Part shown: piece after piece, positions 22,666-34,811 of the stretch | Layout: every line of letters starts with the position of its first letter | Numbering within the stretch: the first letter of the stretch is position 1 | Assembly (NCBI GenBank): GCA_014338405.1 | Contig: JTDE01000310.1 | Location: 201,079-265,078, forward strand | Source: Paragonimus skrjabini miyazakii | Taxonomy: Eukaryota > Platyhelminthes > Trematoda > Plagiorchiida > Troglotrematidae | Direction: 5' to 3' | DNA: 64,000 nt | Notes under the pieces: generated by a model | Told to the model about the DNA's origin: nothing | The model's database searches: none | Seen by the model: only the letters and a program-made list of their open reading frames with translations | Translations under genes and position numbers: made by a program

Positions 22666-22912
22666 GTGTTCTTTACGCAGTTCACACGGGAATCCATCGA
22701 CGCCACTGCTGAACAATGAAGTTTTAATACCGACAAGCATTTTGGCCTATAAATGTACCAAACCGTTAGAACACGAAAACTGGTATTTCGTAGTGACTCG
22801 TCAGTACCAAATTTACAATAACATGAAACGGTTTCTTTTATATCGAATGGATATTCAATCGGTGAGTTCGGATAGATCACTAATTCCAGGATAGAGTCAA
22901 GCTTCAGTCGAT

Positions 22913-24034
22913 TAATTTAAAAGATCCGCTGATAGAAATGCACGCTTGGGCAATACTAAACAGTCGGTAAATTCTAACATGATACGTTGTCTTGGTGACT
23001 AGTCACGTGCTTCGTAGAGTTTCGCGGTAAGCCATTTTACATGAACCGTCAGAAAGAGCGTTTGATTGTTCACTATATATTTTGATTGTAAGTTATTTTG
23101 TAAAAAAGAAATCATTCAGTAAAGCACAATATTTACATTTTAACTTGCTGCTTCCCACATCACGCGCGCGCGTGCGTTTGTGAACTGGAATTCCAGTCCA
23201 TAACATAGCGGCAGTTTCCACTCGCGACGTATGCACTTATGCCTGGTTTGTGTACGTGGCTGACACTTTCTGTCGTGGTTTTTGCCTCGCATTCCTCGTT
23301 CGTTGGTCCGATTTTTTTGCGCGAAGGCTCATCCAATCGCCCTTTTTGTCGGCACTCCACTCGCTGTAGACTTTGAGCATATCTTTTCGTCGCGATTAGA
23401 TATTCGATCGAGTGCTTGGATAATCACGCCTCCGATCTGGTCATCTATTACAATCTGACGGACCGTTAATTCAAAGTTTGCTTAATGTTGCACTTTTGCA
23501 GTGTGATAATGTATAAACTATGCCTACATTTAAAAGTTCATAATCGAATGTTCCTCATACTTACGGTGGTATTTTGGTCTTAAAAACTGCCGTCTTGGAT
23601 AGTACTCGAAAAGTTCCCACTTTCATTGGAGACAGCTTCCCACTTTCTTCATGCGCACCTGACTATGTAGTGTAGTTCATGGTTTGCAGTTCATTTCAGC
23701 CAGTCATTGTAATTACATGGTTTGTTCAGTTACTTCTGTGAACGCGTGCTTATTGGTTACATTTTTGGGGTCATCTTGCTTCGAGGTTTAGATGAGTGCA
23801 CAACATTGAGATATCTCCAATGTTTGCTGAGTGGATTCACCCAAATACCTAGCCTTTCACACGTGGACCGAAACTCAGGGTTATTAATGGTAAGTATTAG
23901 GTCTACACCTGTTTTTCTCAGGCTCACTTATACATAACGCATGATCAACGGGACAATTTCTGAGGATCCCGACTGTACAACTTAAAGGCTTTAAATAGAT
24001 TCTAACCAGTAAGTGAAACGGTAGGCTCAGACGA
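22913..24034. other. No feature seen
   Basis: A minus frame at 23160-23360 is open for 66 codons without a known motif, and there is a short CG-alternating bit near 23163. Nothing else. Confidence 0.4.
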
Positions 24035-24170
24035 GGCCATCACTTTACCAGCTGAAATACAGAGTCACACCAGCCTCTCATAATTCTCACATATAAAATC
24101 AGCTGCCCAACTAGACCTCTGTGTCATATGGAATCCATTGAGTGCACCAAGAGACTGACTGTCTAGGCAG
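24035..24170 (-). repeat. tRNA-like repeat A, leader-side fragment
   Basis: Reverse orientation: a degraded A-box side (TTTACCAGCTGAAATACAGA), then leader TGTCATATGGAATCCATTGA and GACTGACTGTCTAGGCAG. It stops before the B box. Confidence 0.5.
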
Positions 24171-25099
24171 AATGTTGCACACAGTTTATGCTGGAATCTA
24201 CCAGTGTCGTAGTTGTACACTGAAATCACTTTACCGTTTCTGTCACGCGTTTGACCTAACTGAAGGACAGATAATTCGTCAATGAGTTTGTTCTAACCAA
24301 TCAAGCTTTACTTACTGAATACCGACAATTAGGTTGGTTTTGTCAATTTTGAAGAACTCGTTATCTATATACTATACAAATTTCAATGGCTAAACAAGTA
24401 AGTTATTATGCAAATCTATCAAAAACGTCGTTTTTGACAAAGCTATTATGAGAGAGTACTTTGATATTCGATCTCCTAGAAGCAGTTGTCAATTACGTTT
24501 TTGTTGAAAATTTGACGAGTTCAGCGAAACTGTGCTTTTGGATTTACGTGAATACGTGGAAGACATGGGAAGTATATCAGTATAGAGGTTCATAATGATG
24601 GTTTCTTTGCTGGAGTGCCTTTTGTGGAATGAAGTTTTGTGCAACAAATATGATTCTGCAACTAATATTTTTGCGAATCTGCAGCTAACGGCGAGATAAA
24701 CTACAGTACATATTGAACAAGTTCCCTTAAACACAATGTGATGGATTACACCAGAAAACCCAGCATCCTTATTGTGAAGTATGCATTTTCAAGTCGGCGT
24801 GTTCAACCACCTCTTCGTGGCTCAGAGTGAGCAGTCTTAGAGCAAATCGTGATTGGCTGAGCGTTCCGCAACTCTAAATAAGGTCAACCACTCTAACAGG
24901 ATTCAACGTACTAGTTACTTTCGAGCAATACAATGAATATACTCTTAACGCCTACTCGCTGACATCTATCAGCATACAGGATAGGCGGCCAGAGAACATT
25001 TGTTCAGAATGTGACCAGATATGTAAATCGAACGCTGGTCTGTCGGCATATGCTTGTATGCATCAACGCAAATATGGTGCAGAACAAGAAATAGGTGCT
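24171..25099. other. No feature seen
   Basis: No recognised motif. A minus frame at 24489-24734 is unassigned and of chance length. Confidence 0.4.
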
Positions 25100-27507
25100 C
25101 AGCCTGCTGCACTCTTTGACTGCGCCGATTCTGACCGCAGCTTTCCGATCAAAATTGGTCTCGATCAACACGGGAGGCATGCGCATCCCGTCGAACGTAA
25201 CCGCAAGAAGCTCAGGTGCATGAAAGCCGCCGGATCGTACTGGTCTCTGTAAGAATCCCCCCCTTGTCAGACTTACCGACGAGCCCATTACGCCGTGTTC
25301 CACATGACGCGAACATCATCGGCTGTTCTCACATTTCCCTGGCCCTACTTTGAAAAGCATCAAGACGCGTCTATATACTGTAAACTTGCAGAAAATATTG
25401 CCCCCACTACCTAACGTCTCATATACAAACATGACGTCGGATGTTGAGTTCCAAGTTGTTGAATACTCCGACGAGTTTTTCTGTTTTATCTAAACAGCAA
25501 TAACCTATCTGGAGTCCAATAGCAAGACTTCCCTACACAGCGATGAGTTACCAGCAATTACATGCGGCCTTCATAGTGGCATTTTCACAATGGTACAGGC
25601 AGTCACTACTAATCATGCATGCCTCACAGATTCATCCGTACACCTGGCGAATTGTCACTGGACGATGTGCTCGTGTCGCTGCGGGGGCCTACAAGACCAT
25701 GCAGCAGATACAAAAAGCAAACTGCGCTGCGACTCGAACTCCGTGCTACGAGTAAAAAAGGCTGCTGTTTTTGCAGTCTTTCCTGGAAGTTAGGGAACTG
25801 TTTGCAAAACGAACCGCAGCCTCCGAGATAGTTAAAACGAGTACTGGTCCGAGGTATTATCTGCTTATCCGCACACTGACGAGCAACCATCACGTGTGAT
25901 TCCGCCTCTGGACTTATATCTGGTCGACTCGATCACGGGACAGGAAGTTTCTTGAACAACGAAGAGCTTGGAAAATACCTCTTCTGGTTTGGACAAACTG
26001 CTGCTCTAACGTATGAAGCGCATGAAGGCTACATCCTCCGGTCATAGCGTGGTGTTCGTGAAGGTGACCCACTGTCGCCGCTGCTATTCATCATGTCAAG
26101 GAATGAGCTGTTGGTTCAATCTCGATCGCAGCTTGGCTACTCCTTCCACAATACACTGGTCATCAGTTTTGCCTACGCTGATTCCGTTGGCCGAGAGTCC
26201 GATCCGTCTCTCCGAAAAGCTTGTAGCCGCCGACAGTGTTTTGAATTTATCCGGACTGATGAACAACACGCGAAAGACTAAACTCACGGTCACTTGTGGC
26301 GACCATAAACACAACGCAACAGCTTTGGCTGACGAGCCTATTAATTTTGACTGGGATATTATTCACTCACGAAACGCTTCTGAAAAGGTGAACTATCTAG
26401 GTATCCCGTTTATCTGGAAAGGTAAAGCGTTCACCAATCACTGACTGCAGCTCCGTATAATATTGTATAAATCTATCAAAACAGCCTTCGAAACCGTATC
26501 AGCGCAGCTACCTTCTAAGACGGTATCGGATTCTCAAGATAAACCACTCGTTAGTCTTGTGTCGAGTCCACCGAAACATAGTCAACGCTATGGACTGTAC
26601 AATCCGCCAGTTTGTTCTGCAATGGCTCTGTCTTCCCACAGATACAGCAACTAGCTAAATCTACATGCCGATTCCGTTGGACAGTCTGGGTATTCCGAGT
26701 TTGTCCGCCACTATATTAATCTTCCGCAAATTACCAGTGAGGAAACTGCTCTCCAGTGTTCAGTTCTGAGGAAAGTGGTCAGAGATGATTTGTTTGGCTC
26801 TATCATGAAGGGCGTCAATGTTCCGGTAGGCATTCATAGTGTCTTAGTGAAAAATCAAGAGAAGGTCCGTGCGGCGTGGATGGATAAGCCCTAACATACG
26901 CTAGACGACCGTGGTCTTCAAGGAGTGTTTCGCTCTCCACTGTCCAATCGTTGGCTGTTGAATCCAGATTCCTAGAAGTTGCCGAAGTGACCATTCAGTT
27001 CCTTGTCCTGGCAACTGTGATCAACCAGAGAGCCTCACTTACATTCTCCAACTGTGATGAATAATCCACGATGTGCATTGTGCTTGAACTAACCGCGTGG
27101 CCAAGGATCTGGTGAGCAAGCTGCACAATTTGGGCTACGCAGTGTTTCAGGAACTACGAGAACCAACGGCGAGAACGTTCATCAAACCCAACGTTATCGC
27201 GGCTCGTGATAACACTGCTGTGGTAATGGACGTCAGTGTACTAGACGACTACCGAAGCCAAACCACCCAGACAGACAAGGTTGTGAAATACGAGACCGAC
27301 TCTAACACTATCGCCTCCATACTATGGGCTGCGATACAGACTCTATCTCATTCAACTGTAGTCATTGATTTTCGTGGTATCATATATCCATCTTCTTACA
27401 AAGCGATTCTTCGTCCTGGACTGCCCTCCTACATAGTCAATGATTTATGCTTGCTGACTGTTCTAGATTTCCTAAAAACTTATCACACAAGTATGCTTGG
27501 AACCTGA
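25100..27507 (+). pseudogene. R2-like LINE (restriction-like endonuclease type), internally deleted and frameshifted
   Basis: Pieces in the order of an R2-type single ORF. An N-terminal zinc finger, FDCADSDRSFPIKIGLDQHG then RHAHPVERN (about 25117-25200), with Ser at the second Cys. A pre-RT region with EYWSEVL and LVDSITGQEV (about 25845-25950), then TTKSLENTSSGLDKLLL (to about 26008). RT motif RGVREGDPLSPLLFIM (about 26047-26095). Motif C as FAYADS (about 26170), where the second catalytic Asp is Ser. Thumb piece VNYLGIPF (26390). LGIPSLSATI (about 26680). The restriction-like endonuclease, in frame 27097-27507: FIKPNVIAARDNTAVVMDVS, with a later KVVKYE. RT motifs between SGLDKL and RGVR, including motif A, are deleted. 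At least three frameshifts and several stops make it inactive. No 28S rDNA is visible nearby. The sub-clade (R2 versus NeSL or CRE) is undecided. Confidence 0.8.
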
Positions 27508-27619
27508 CGTTGATTGTTGCTATATTCTGACAGCTGTCATACTATGAAGGATATGCGTGAGCCTTGGCTGTAATAGCACCCATGTGTTTTGGAGAGCTTT
27601 CGAGGGACTCCTTCTTTGT

Positions 27620-27930
27620 GCTCTGTTTATTAACATATCGTACAAGTAATTTTTAACTAATGAGTAAATTATTAACGTCTGCTACACTGATGGGAGCATT
27701 TGTCAATTGTTCAGTGTTATTATTCACGCAGCGCCCTACACTTGACAGACAGTTTGTTTTGAATTTATCTTTTTCGCATTTTTATTGCTTAATTTTTGGT
27801 GTCACCGCTTGTCCTTCTTTCGAATGAAGCTGCGTGTATTGTTGTTTAAAATAAGCAATAACTAGTAGCGTTTAAATAAGCGGAAAATCTTAAACTGATC
27901 GCATTTAAAAGATTTACCTATCTATTATCA
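27620..27930 (+). repeat. Old direct duplication, unit 1
   Basis: Aligns with 28265-28575: TTAACATATCGTACAAGTAA versus TTGACATATCGCACAAGTAA, then TTGTCAATTGTTCAGTGTTA versus TTGTCAGTTGTTCAGTATTG, then ATTGTTGTTTAAAATAAGCA versus ATTGTTTTTCAAAATAAACA. AT-rich, non-coding, diverged. Confidence 0.6.
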
Positions 27931-28264
27931 AATGCTACCGTGTTTAAATATGGTTTGGTAGCGCGCTCAAAGAAGATGACTTGTAGGTCACAAACGCGTG
28001 ACGATCATGTAATAAGAACAGAATGAAGTGACAACATAACAACTGTAACATCGAACTGTTCTTTTACGATATACTACTTTAAAAATAACCTCACACAGTT
28101 AGATTACGAGTAGAACGGCAATTTTCTCACATTTCACTCAAACTCAGCCGTTGTATGAACGGATGTTACAGTTTGGAATCGTGTACTCTTGACTGCTTAT
28201 TCTCACACATTTCTTTTCTGTTCGGTCAAGATTCAAGGTAACCTTATTTCTCTTGAAAGTATCG
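27931..28264. other. Spacer between duplicated units; no gene seen
   Basis: AT-rich sequence without recognised motif. The 28144-28380 minus frame partly overlaps the second unit and looks accidental. Confidence 0.4.
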
Positions 28265-28575
28265 ATTACGAGTTTGTTTGTTGACATATCGCACAAGTAA
28301 TTTTTCATGTAATGTCTAGAATTATTGACGTTTCTTGTTGCCTTGGAAAGATTTGTCAGTTGTTCAGTATTGCTAAACATACAGAATTTTACGTTTGACA
28401 GACATCCTGTATTTCTTCGTTGTATTTTTAAATAAATTTTTGATGTTTAAATTTTGATGTCCTCGCTTGCTGTTTCTTGGAATGTGAATTGTTTTTCAAA
28501 ATAAACAATAAATTGATTACATACTTTTAAGTGGAAAGCAAATGAAACAAAGTAAAATCTATAAAGTTTCGCTTA
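28265..28575 (+). repeat. Old direct duplication, unit 2
   Basis: Second copy of the unit at 27620-27930, about 640 bp downstream. Same order of matching blocks with many substitutions and small indels. Confidence 0.6.
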
Positions 28576-29894
28576 GATTTTTTTACACTAAATTTTTTTT
28601 ACCATAATGCTAACATTGTTTTAGACAAGTCGATAAAATCAAGACAGCCAACTGTAACATTAAACTTTCGAGATTCTGGTGAGCAGTGGTTGTGGATACG
28701 CGCCGTTTGCATGAGCAATTCTCCCATTCAAATCCATTCAACTGAATGAAGTGAATCAATGTCTCCCTCTCTCATACTACATAGACTAATCGTGTGATCT
28801 GACATTTTCTGTCATGTTGGTTTGGTGGACAAGACTGTGTGTGATGTTTTTTTATCTGGAAATTCTATGTTAATCGGAATCCTAATCCTACCAAATTCAG
28901 TTTTATCAGTTTAGTTAAAACTGCTTGAAGTAATATTGTAATCGAATGCTTGTAGGCCTACACTTGACGCAAAGCGGTTCAATCGTAGTTGTTTTGGCCC
29001 GGTAGGCCATGAAAAATGAAACACACACTTAAAATAAACGAAAAACCCAATAAGCGTAAAGACTATTTGAATCCACACATAAAACCAAGTTTCAAATTTT
29101 GGGATAGTTCAGTAGAGTTTTTCTAAACTGCACGGGGATTTCCACATTGCACGATTTTGGAAGTTGGATGTGTATTGAATGTTGAATAACAAAACATTTA
29201 ACAAACAAATAAATGTTTTATAGTTTCGTGATGAAACAAAAACACAATACAAGCATTATGTGGATAATTACAGATTACTTGTTTCCTAGTTTTCATACAC
29301 GGATTTTGTGTTCGTTACGAAGTTAATGCGTGAGGCAGGGAAGAACCGACATGGTGTACACGGAAGTGCGTGCAATCATAGGTGTTAAGCTTCGACCAGT
29401 GTTTCTACGAGATATTCATTTGGTGAACACATTGTAAACATTGTGTGACTGATTAGTCAGTAGCCCATGGGGGAACTTGTTAGACTTTGAGTTGAGAAGG
29501 CACAGCAAATTTACTGAGTAAGCGGAGCTCAAACAGAGCTCATTTGAAAATAAACAGTTGCCCGAGTAACTGGCGTAGGGTATTGGAACTTTTCGTCAAC
29601 AGTTCACTGAACATTCTCAAGGGCGAAAGTGTGAACAACTTATCCAAAAACGATTAGTCGTGTCATTCAGGTATGAATTAATAAGTAGTTCAATCGATGG
29701 ACAAACTGAAGTAAACGTTCAACTTCAGATCAGGCTTTAACAATACACCGTGATCAAGAGTGATATCTAGCAGACTCCAAAGTTGCTGTGACGGTTAGTC
29801 TATTGGAAGTTGGAGGTAGAGTGGCGAAAATGTATGAGAAGCTTAATATAAAATCTATTACAATCCATGGTTATATGCAATCTGTGAGGGGTTT
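28576..29894. other. No feature seen
   Basis: AT-rich, stop-dense, no recognised element. Confidence 0.45.
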
Positions 29895-30345
29895 CATTTT
29901 TATGAAATCTATGGTTCAACACTCAGTGGGCCGTCGATACGTCACATCTGAACAAAGTTGACATAATGTTTTCTGGAATCATTTACAACAGAATATCACG
30001 CAAGTGTAGCTGTTTCTGGAGTTACTCGCTCGATGGCACAAACCGAGGCAAATTAGAAGACGATTTAATCGATCAGGGTAGGCCAACCGTGAGGTTTTCT
30101 GTTAACCTCAATTCTATAATGGTGAACGATACAATATTTACCTCAATTCTAGTGTCATCAGTTAATTTTTTAAAGAGGATCTTATTGGGATGGCCTTTAA
30201 GACCAATTTTGTCAAATAAAATACTTTCGACCACTGTAGCATCTGATCCATTGTCCAAGAAGGTATACGTTGTTACTACGCCCAAAGGTCCTTCGATTTA
30301 GACAGATACCACTGCAAATGACGGCTTGAACTCATGTGAAGATTA
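29895..30345 (-). pseudogene. BEL/Pao-type retrotransposon protease region remnant
   Basis: On the minus strand the frame reads FKPSFAVVSV, stop, then GPLGVVTTYTFLDNGSDATV. The LDNGSD segment matches the active-site loop of the aspartic protease in BEL/Pao polyproteins (Asp and Ser/Gly neighbours kept). The frame continues to about 30073. It then reads through stops with LPRFVPSSE, LHLRDILL and RCDVSTAH, which match the conserved stretch after the protease, before the RT. At least four in-frame stops occur, so it is a fossil. No RT, RNase H, integrase or LTR of this element is found nearby. Internal matches fall in the right order, so family assignment is fairly confident. Confidence 0.7.
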
Positions 30346-32366
30346 CTTTCAAACATGGTTGGTGGTATGTTCGTTTGTTTTAATACTCCAGTTTTCCCAG
30401 TGTACTAGTGGATGATGCCGCTGTGAAAATCGATTTAAATTGTTCTGTACACCCTCAAACGTTACTTAGGTTCCAAACAAAGTCTAAACTCTTTAGCAGG
30501 CTCTTGGTGGCTGTCGTCATCCAGTGCGTCAAATTACAGACAATGGTCAACATAGTAAGTTGCTTCACAAATGATACATTTTAGTTTACAGACAGTGATT
30601 AGATTTCCGGAAGAGTGCTCAGACATGTTGGTATTTAATATCTAAATTTTATGCTTACTGGCTTCAAGATGGATCGTAGCAGTCTGCGTGATTGGTCGGG
30701 TGACTGGTTGGGTGATGTAGAAACTGGATGAAAATAACAACGGGACATTTTCGCATATAGCGCAAAGTCGCAGTGACTATTTTAAACTGCTTAGATTGCA
30801 TCAAAGTGAGCATTCACTGGAAAACATCTCTTAACGTACGACATGAAGTTAAATCGGAATCATGGTTCAACTATCATTAGTGCTGGGAAACACACTGCCA
30901 TATCTTCAGTTAAGTCCGTCAGAGCCTGTGCGTCGTCCTATCTGAGATTGCACCTTTTAATCAGCGATCCGCATTAAATGCCGTTGACCAGATCTAGTTT
31001 GCAGAATGTTAATGGCTTTACTGTATTCTACATTCGGTTCACATCCTTTTATAGTGTCTAATGGCTCTCCGTCGCAATATTGCATGAGACACAAAAGCCG
31101 ATTAGAGTAGACAAATACATCGATCTACAGTGGACACACGATTTCGAATAAATCGTTAGTAGTCTACCAGGTTAACACTGGACCTTTCAAAATTTATCTT
31201 GAGAAGCTCAGCACAAATACTAAAGAGGTTTTTGAGTTCAGCAACCAATCTTTTAGATGCTGAGCACGTATTCTCAGGATTGGATTCGACGAGTCAATGT
31301 TAAATGCTCGATTCGTTACGGAATTCACATAAGAGTTGCGAACTATAAGTTCACCCAATAGGGTAGCACCGAGATTCAACGAGACCAGTTAATTACTGAT
31401 GGTTTGCTTACTGAATGACCCGACATGAAATTTCCGCCCTGATAATTCAGTTCTTACATCTTCCTTATATTCTCTTTTGCATTTTTCCATAATATCCGTC
31501 AAAACTAGTTATGGTTTCAATTGAGAAACACGAAACTGGAGTAAGCTCAGACCAAGTTCACTGAAAGATATGCTTATACCACTGGAATTAGTCAAAACAC
31601 TGTCTCGAAATTGTTTTATAATTATCTCCCGGTCAGATATTGGTTAACAATGGACTTCGTTTTAATTCAAGAACATATACACTCTATTAAGGTAGCGAAA
31701 AATTTTTTGATTCGGATAGAACTGAACAGAATATTGAAAGTCTACTCAAATCAAACAGCATGTATACATTTCGAAAAAAAGATGACGAACATATGCGGAA
31801 CTTACAATCGAGCACTGTCTGTGTACGCAAGTCAACCGTCAGCAATCAGTACTTTACGAAACAGTAACGAAAATAGTTGAAATGAATGATGTAAAACAAA
31901 CTGATCGCATTTCACTGGGTCAATAAAAAAGAAGTCTTAGGAAAATAAATTTAAAACTACATAGATTCACGTGTTTTGCAAATGCAGGGGTAGTAGGATG
32001 AATAGGTTGTTGGTGTTTCGTCAAGCGATCGAGTGTTCAATTCCCCGGGTCGCCGTCTTATCGAAACAGCACTCGTGAAAACTACGGTAGTCCAAATTGG
32101 TTTTCATTGATTCTACCAGGACTTGCCAGTTTACGTAGAGTTAACATCATATTTACAGAGTTTCAATGAACTTAACGTTAACTGGCAACCTACAGATCGT
32201 TCAATTATTTTTTATTAATTCGTCCTACAGGCTTGAACATTGTATTCTATAGTTAGAATTTCAGAGTACAGCAACATCCTCAGCATATTTCTACACGAAA
32301 TATTTATTATACGAATCAACAGAGCAACATATTAGGGAACTGCCTTGGAAGGAGTACTATTCGAGC
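30346..32366. other. No firm feature seen
   Basis: Near 32000-32055 a TTCAATTCCCCGGGTCGCC segment faintly resembles a tRNA B-box arm, but no A box is clear. Open frames at 31194-31379 and 31611-31880 show no motif. Confidence 0.35.
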
Positions 32367-32477
32367 TACGAGGGGGTGTCAAAAAGTAATGCCATTTTAT
32401 TTCGGACAGGTATAATTACCAACACAGGAACATGTATTATACATCAAAATAAAGCTGGTCCTCTGTGGATCACATCC

Positions 32478-33438
32478 CTACTTCTCAACATAGTCACCGT
32501 TACGCTCAATAACAACGTTCCACCTTTGAATGAGCGCATGTATCCCTGCCTGGTAAACTTTTGTTGTCTGTTCTTTGAGCCACTTCTTCACTGTGGTTTT
32601 CACTTCCTCGTCACTGGACTAATGTTTGTCTCTCAAACCCTCTTTCATGGGGCCGAAGAGGTGATAATCTGAAGGCGCTAAATCTGGTGAGTATGGAGGA
32701 TGCCGTAAAGTTGTCCACCCGAATGAGGCGATTGTCTCCCTTGTCTTGATGCTTGTGTGTGGTCGAGCATCGTCTTGCAGAAGGAGGACTTTGCGGATTG
32801 GCAAATCGGGTGTCACTCGTTGGATTCTTGCTCTGAACCTCGTCAGGGTCTCGATGTAGGCGTCAGAGTTTATTGTTTCTCCTCTAGGCAAGAAATCAAG
32901 CAGAATGACACCTTGAGCATCCCAAAAGACAGTCGCCATGAATTTTCCAACTGACTTTTGCGTCTTGAACTTTTTTGGTTGCGGTGATGATGAGTGGCGC
33001 CATTCCATTGACTGCCTCTTTAATTCCAGTTCGTAATGATGAACCCATGTTTCATCACCTGTTACGAACCTTTGATAGAAGGTGTTGTCTCTTTGACTTT
33101 GTTCAAGAAGTTCAGTGCAGGCAGTGACCCTGTCAGTTTTGCGTTCGGTAGTCAGCTCTCTCGGTACCCAGCGGGCACACACTTTTGAAAAGTTAAGTGA
33201 CTAGACTATGTTGTAAGCACTTCCATGGCTCACTCCAAGGTTTTCTGCCAAATCATCAAGAGGTATACACCTGTCTTCTCTAATCAGAGCATCTGCTTTT
33301 GCTTTAGTGGCAGGATTGACAGACGCGGACGGACGGCCAGAACGGGGTTTATCGGCTACGCTCATAGTTCCCACCTTTTCATCCTTCAAACGACGAACCC
33401 TTCTGCATACATTGTTATAATCTACAGTATTGTCCTCA
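32478..33438 (-). pseudogene. mariner transposase, two nonsense codons, N-terminus in assembly gap
   Basis: A cut-and-paste DNA transposase acting on the element's own ends. The readable part starts in the gap and passes through GRPSASVNPAT and a helix-turn-helix piece (DLAENLGVSHGSAYNIV). It meets a TAG near 33198, then continues in the same frame: FSKVCARWVPRELT (the WVPHxLT-type motif), VTGDETWVHH (first catalytic Asp), LLLQDDARPHTS (second Asp) and YSPDLAPSDYHLF (third Asp). Counting residues gives 34 between the second and third Asp, the D,D34D spacing of mariner. A second TAG lies at 32619 after GLRDKH, and the reading continues SSDEEVKTTVKKWL to a final stop at 32478. All catalytic residues are present, so inactivation is recent or due only to the two stops and whatever lies in the gap. 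Confidence 0.9.
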
Positions 33439-33593
33439 NNNNNNNNNNNNNNNNNNNNNNNNNNNNNNNNNNNNNNNNNNNNNNNNNNNNNNNNNNNNNN
33501 NNNNNNNNNNNNNNNNNNNNNNNNNNNNNNNNNNNNNNNNNNNNNNNNNNNNNNNNNNNNNNNNNNNNNNNNNNNNNNNNNNNNNNNNNNNNN
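33439..33593. other. Assembly gap, 155 N
   Basis: Run of N inside the mariner, hiding the transposase N-terminus and the 5' flank next to the right inverted repeat. Confidence 1.
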
Positions 33594-33638
33594 ACCAGAA
33601 TTAAAAACAATGGCATTACTTTTTGACTCCCCCTCGTA

Positions 33639-34811
33639 TCATTATTCAGTGTGATGTATTGAAAGCAGCAGGAAAAATGTACTTTGATTATCTTAAGATA
33701 CAATGGATCCAGTCTTTTTTCATTTTGAATTTATCATATAGTATTGCCATGTGGCCTCCAAAAGACCATTTTGTGGTCTGGAAAGCACCAACCTTTCACT
33801 AGCAAGTAGGGTGCAGTCACCAAAACCGTGCCATCTGGTTTCTGTCACTCAATACGTTTTATAAATTGTTCACGGTCTACTAGATCTTTTTTTGATGACT
33901 GTCAGGTTCCATGTTGTTATAAATTGCTCGTCGTTCGAAACACTTGGAGAAGTAATAATTCTTGGTGTCCAATTCATTATGAAACCATAATTCATTAATT
34001 CTGATTGGTTGATAAATGTTTGTCGAATTAGAATCGGAAACGATATGGAAAATTTGACTATAAATTTGATTGGTTTGCCCAGTCTGAACAAATCGCCCAA
34101 GAATGAACGTATTCAATTTGAACATGACGAACTGGTCAATTTGGCTATTAGGTAAGTGTTCAAAATTGAATATCATGTAAATATCGTAATTTTTGGTGTT
34201 TAGTTCAAACAACAGTTAGAATGGACCAATGAAGAACAACGTGCTAGTTCTTTTCGAGGTCACTAGGTTAAACTATGCAACAAGGTACTTATAGTTGTAG
34301 GTGACCGCTTACTTCGAAGCGTTAATCGTGTTCACACTTAAAAACCCAATTGATTTTGATTAAAATGTGAGAGGATACACTCGCGCTTTTCTATAGAAGT
34401 CTAAGAACTGACCGCTTTCAAGGAGAACAGGTTTATACTACATATACATTAGCCATTACAATACCGGCCTATAGAACTGATCAAAAATGTCATTTTGATG
34501 CCAACACCGGTATAAGAGTTGTAACATCCATTTCGCTTTGAAATGTTATCACAATGTTTGATTACGCTACTATTCACACTTTAAAATATTTCAAGCGTGC
34601 ATCCTCTAGTGAGACTTTTAATGACTAGTTTCGACTGCTATAAAATACAATCTTAGTTACTAAGTGCCACAGACTCTTGATGGGGTCAACATAGGGGCTC
34701 ATAGATAGCCAGGTCATATGATCAGTTTGATTATTTGTACGATTCTGCTTGGTTGTTAGGACGTGTATATGTTAGAGTTACATTGTTAAAGCACCAAACT
34801 TTTACTGCTAT
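33639..34811. other. No feature seen
   Basis: Two overlapping minus frames at 33870-34212 are open in AT-rich sequence and show no known motif. Confidence 0.4.

Larger units (their letters stand above)
21410..22912 (-). repeat. Inverted duplication, arm 2 (contains assembly gap)
   Basis: Reverse-complement match to 7950-9590. On the minus strand it begins within the last PLE endonuclease codons (near 22912), followed by the PLE stop region, repeat A and the unidentified flank, ending near 21410. The 321-N gap corresponds to 8874-9286 (413 bases) of the other arm. Confidence 0.8.
32367..33638 (-). mobile_element. mariner transposon with terminal inverted repeats and TA target duplication
   Basis: Left end CGAGGGGGTGTCAAAAAGTA (from 32369) and right end (to 33636) form 28-bp inverted repeats with one mismatch. 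Each is flanked by TA (32367-32368 and 33637-33638), the mariner target-site duplication. Element length between TAs is 1268 bp, the normal size for mariner. A single transposase gene runs on the minus strand. A 155-N assembly gap covers its start and part of the right-hand end. Confidence 0.92.

Noticed and set aside
33225..33703. Plus- and minus-strand ORFs crossing 33439-33593
   Set aside because: Artefacts of the N run inside the mariner.
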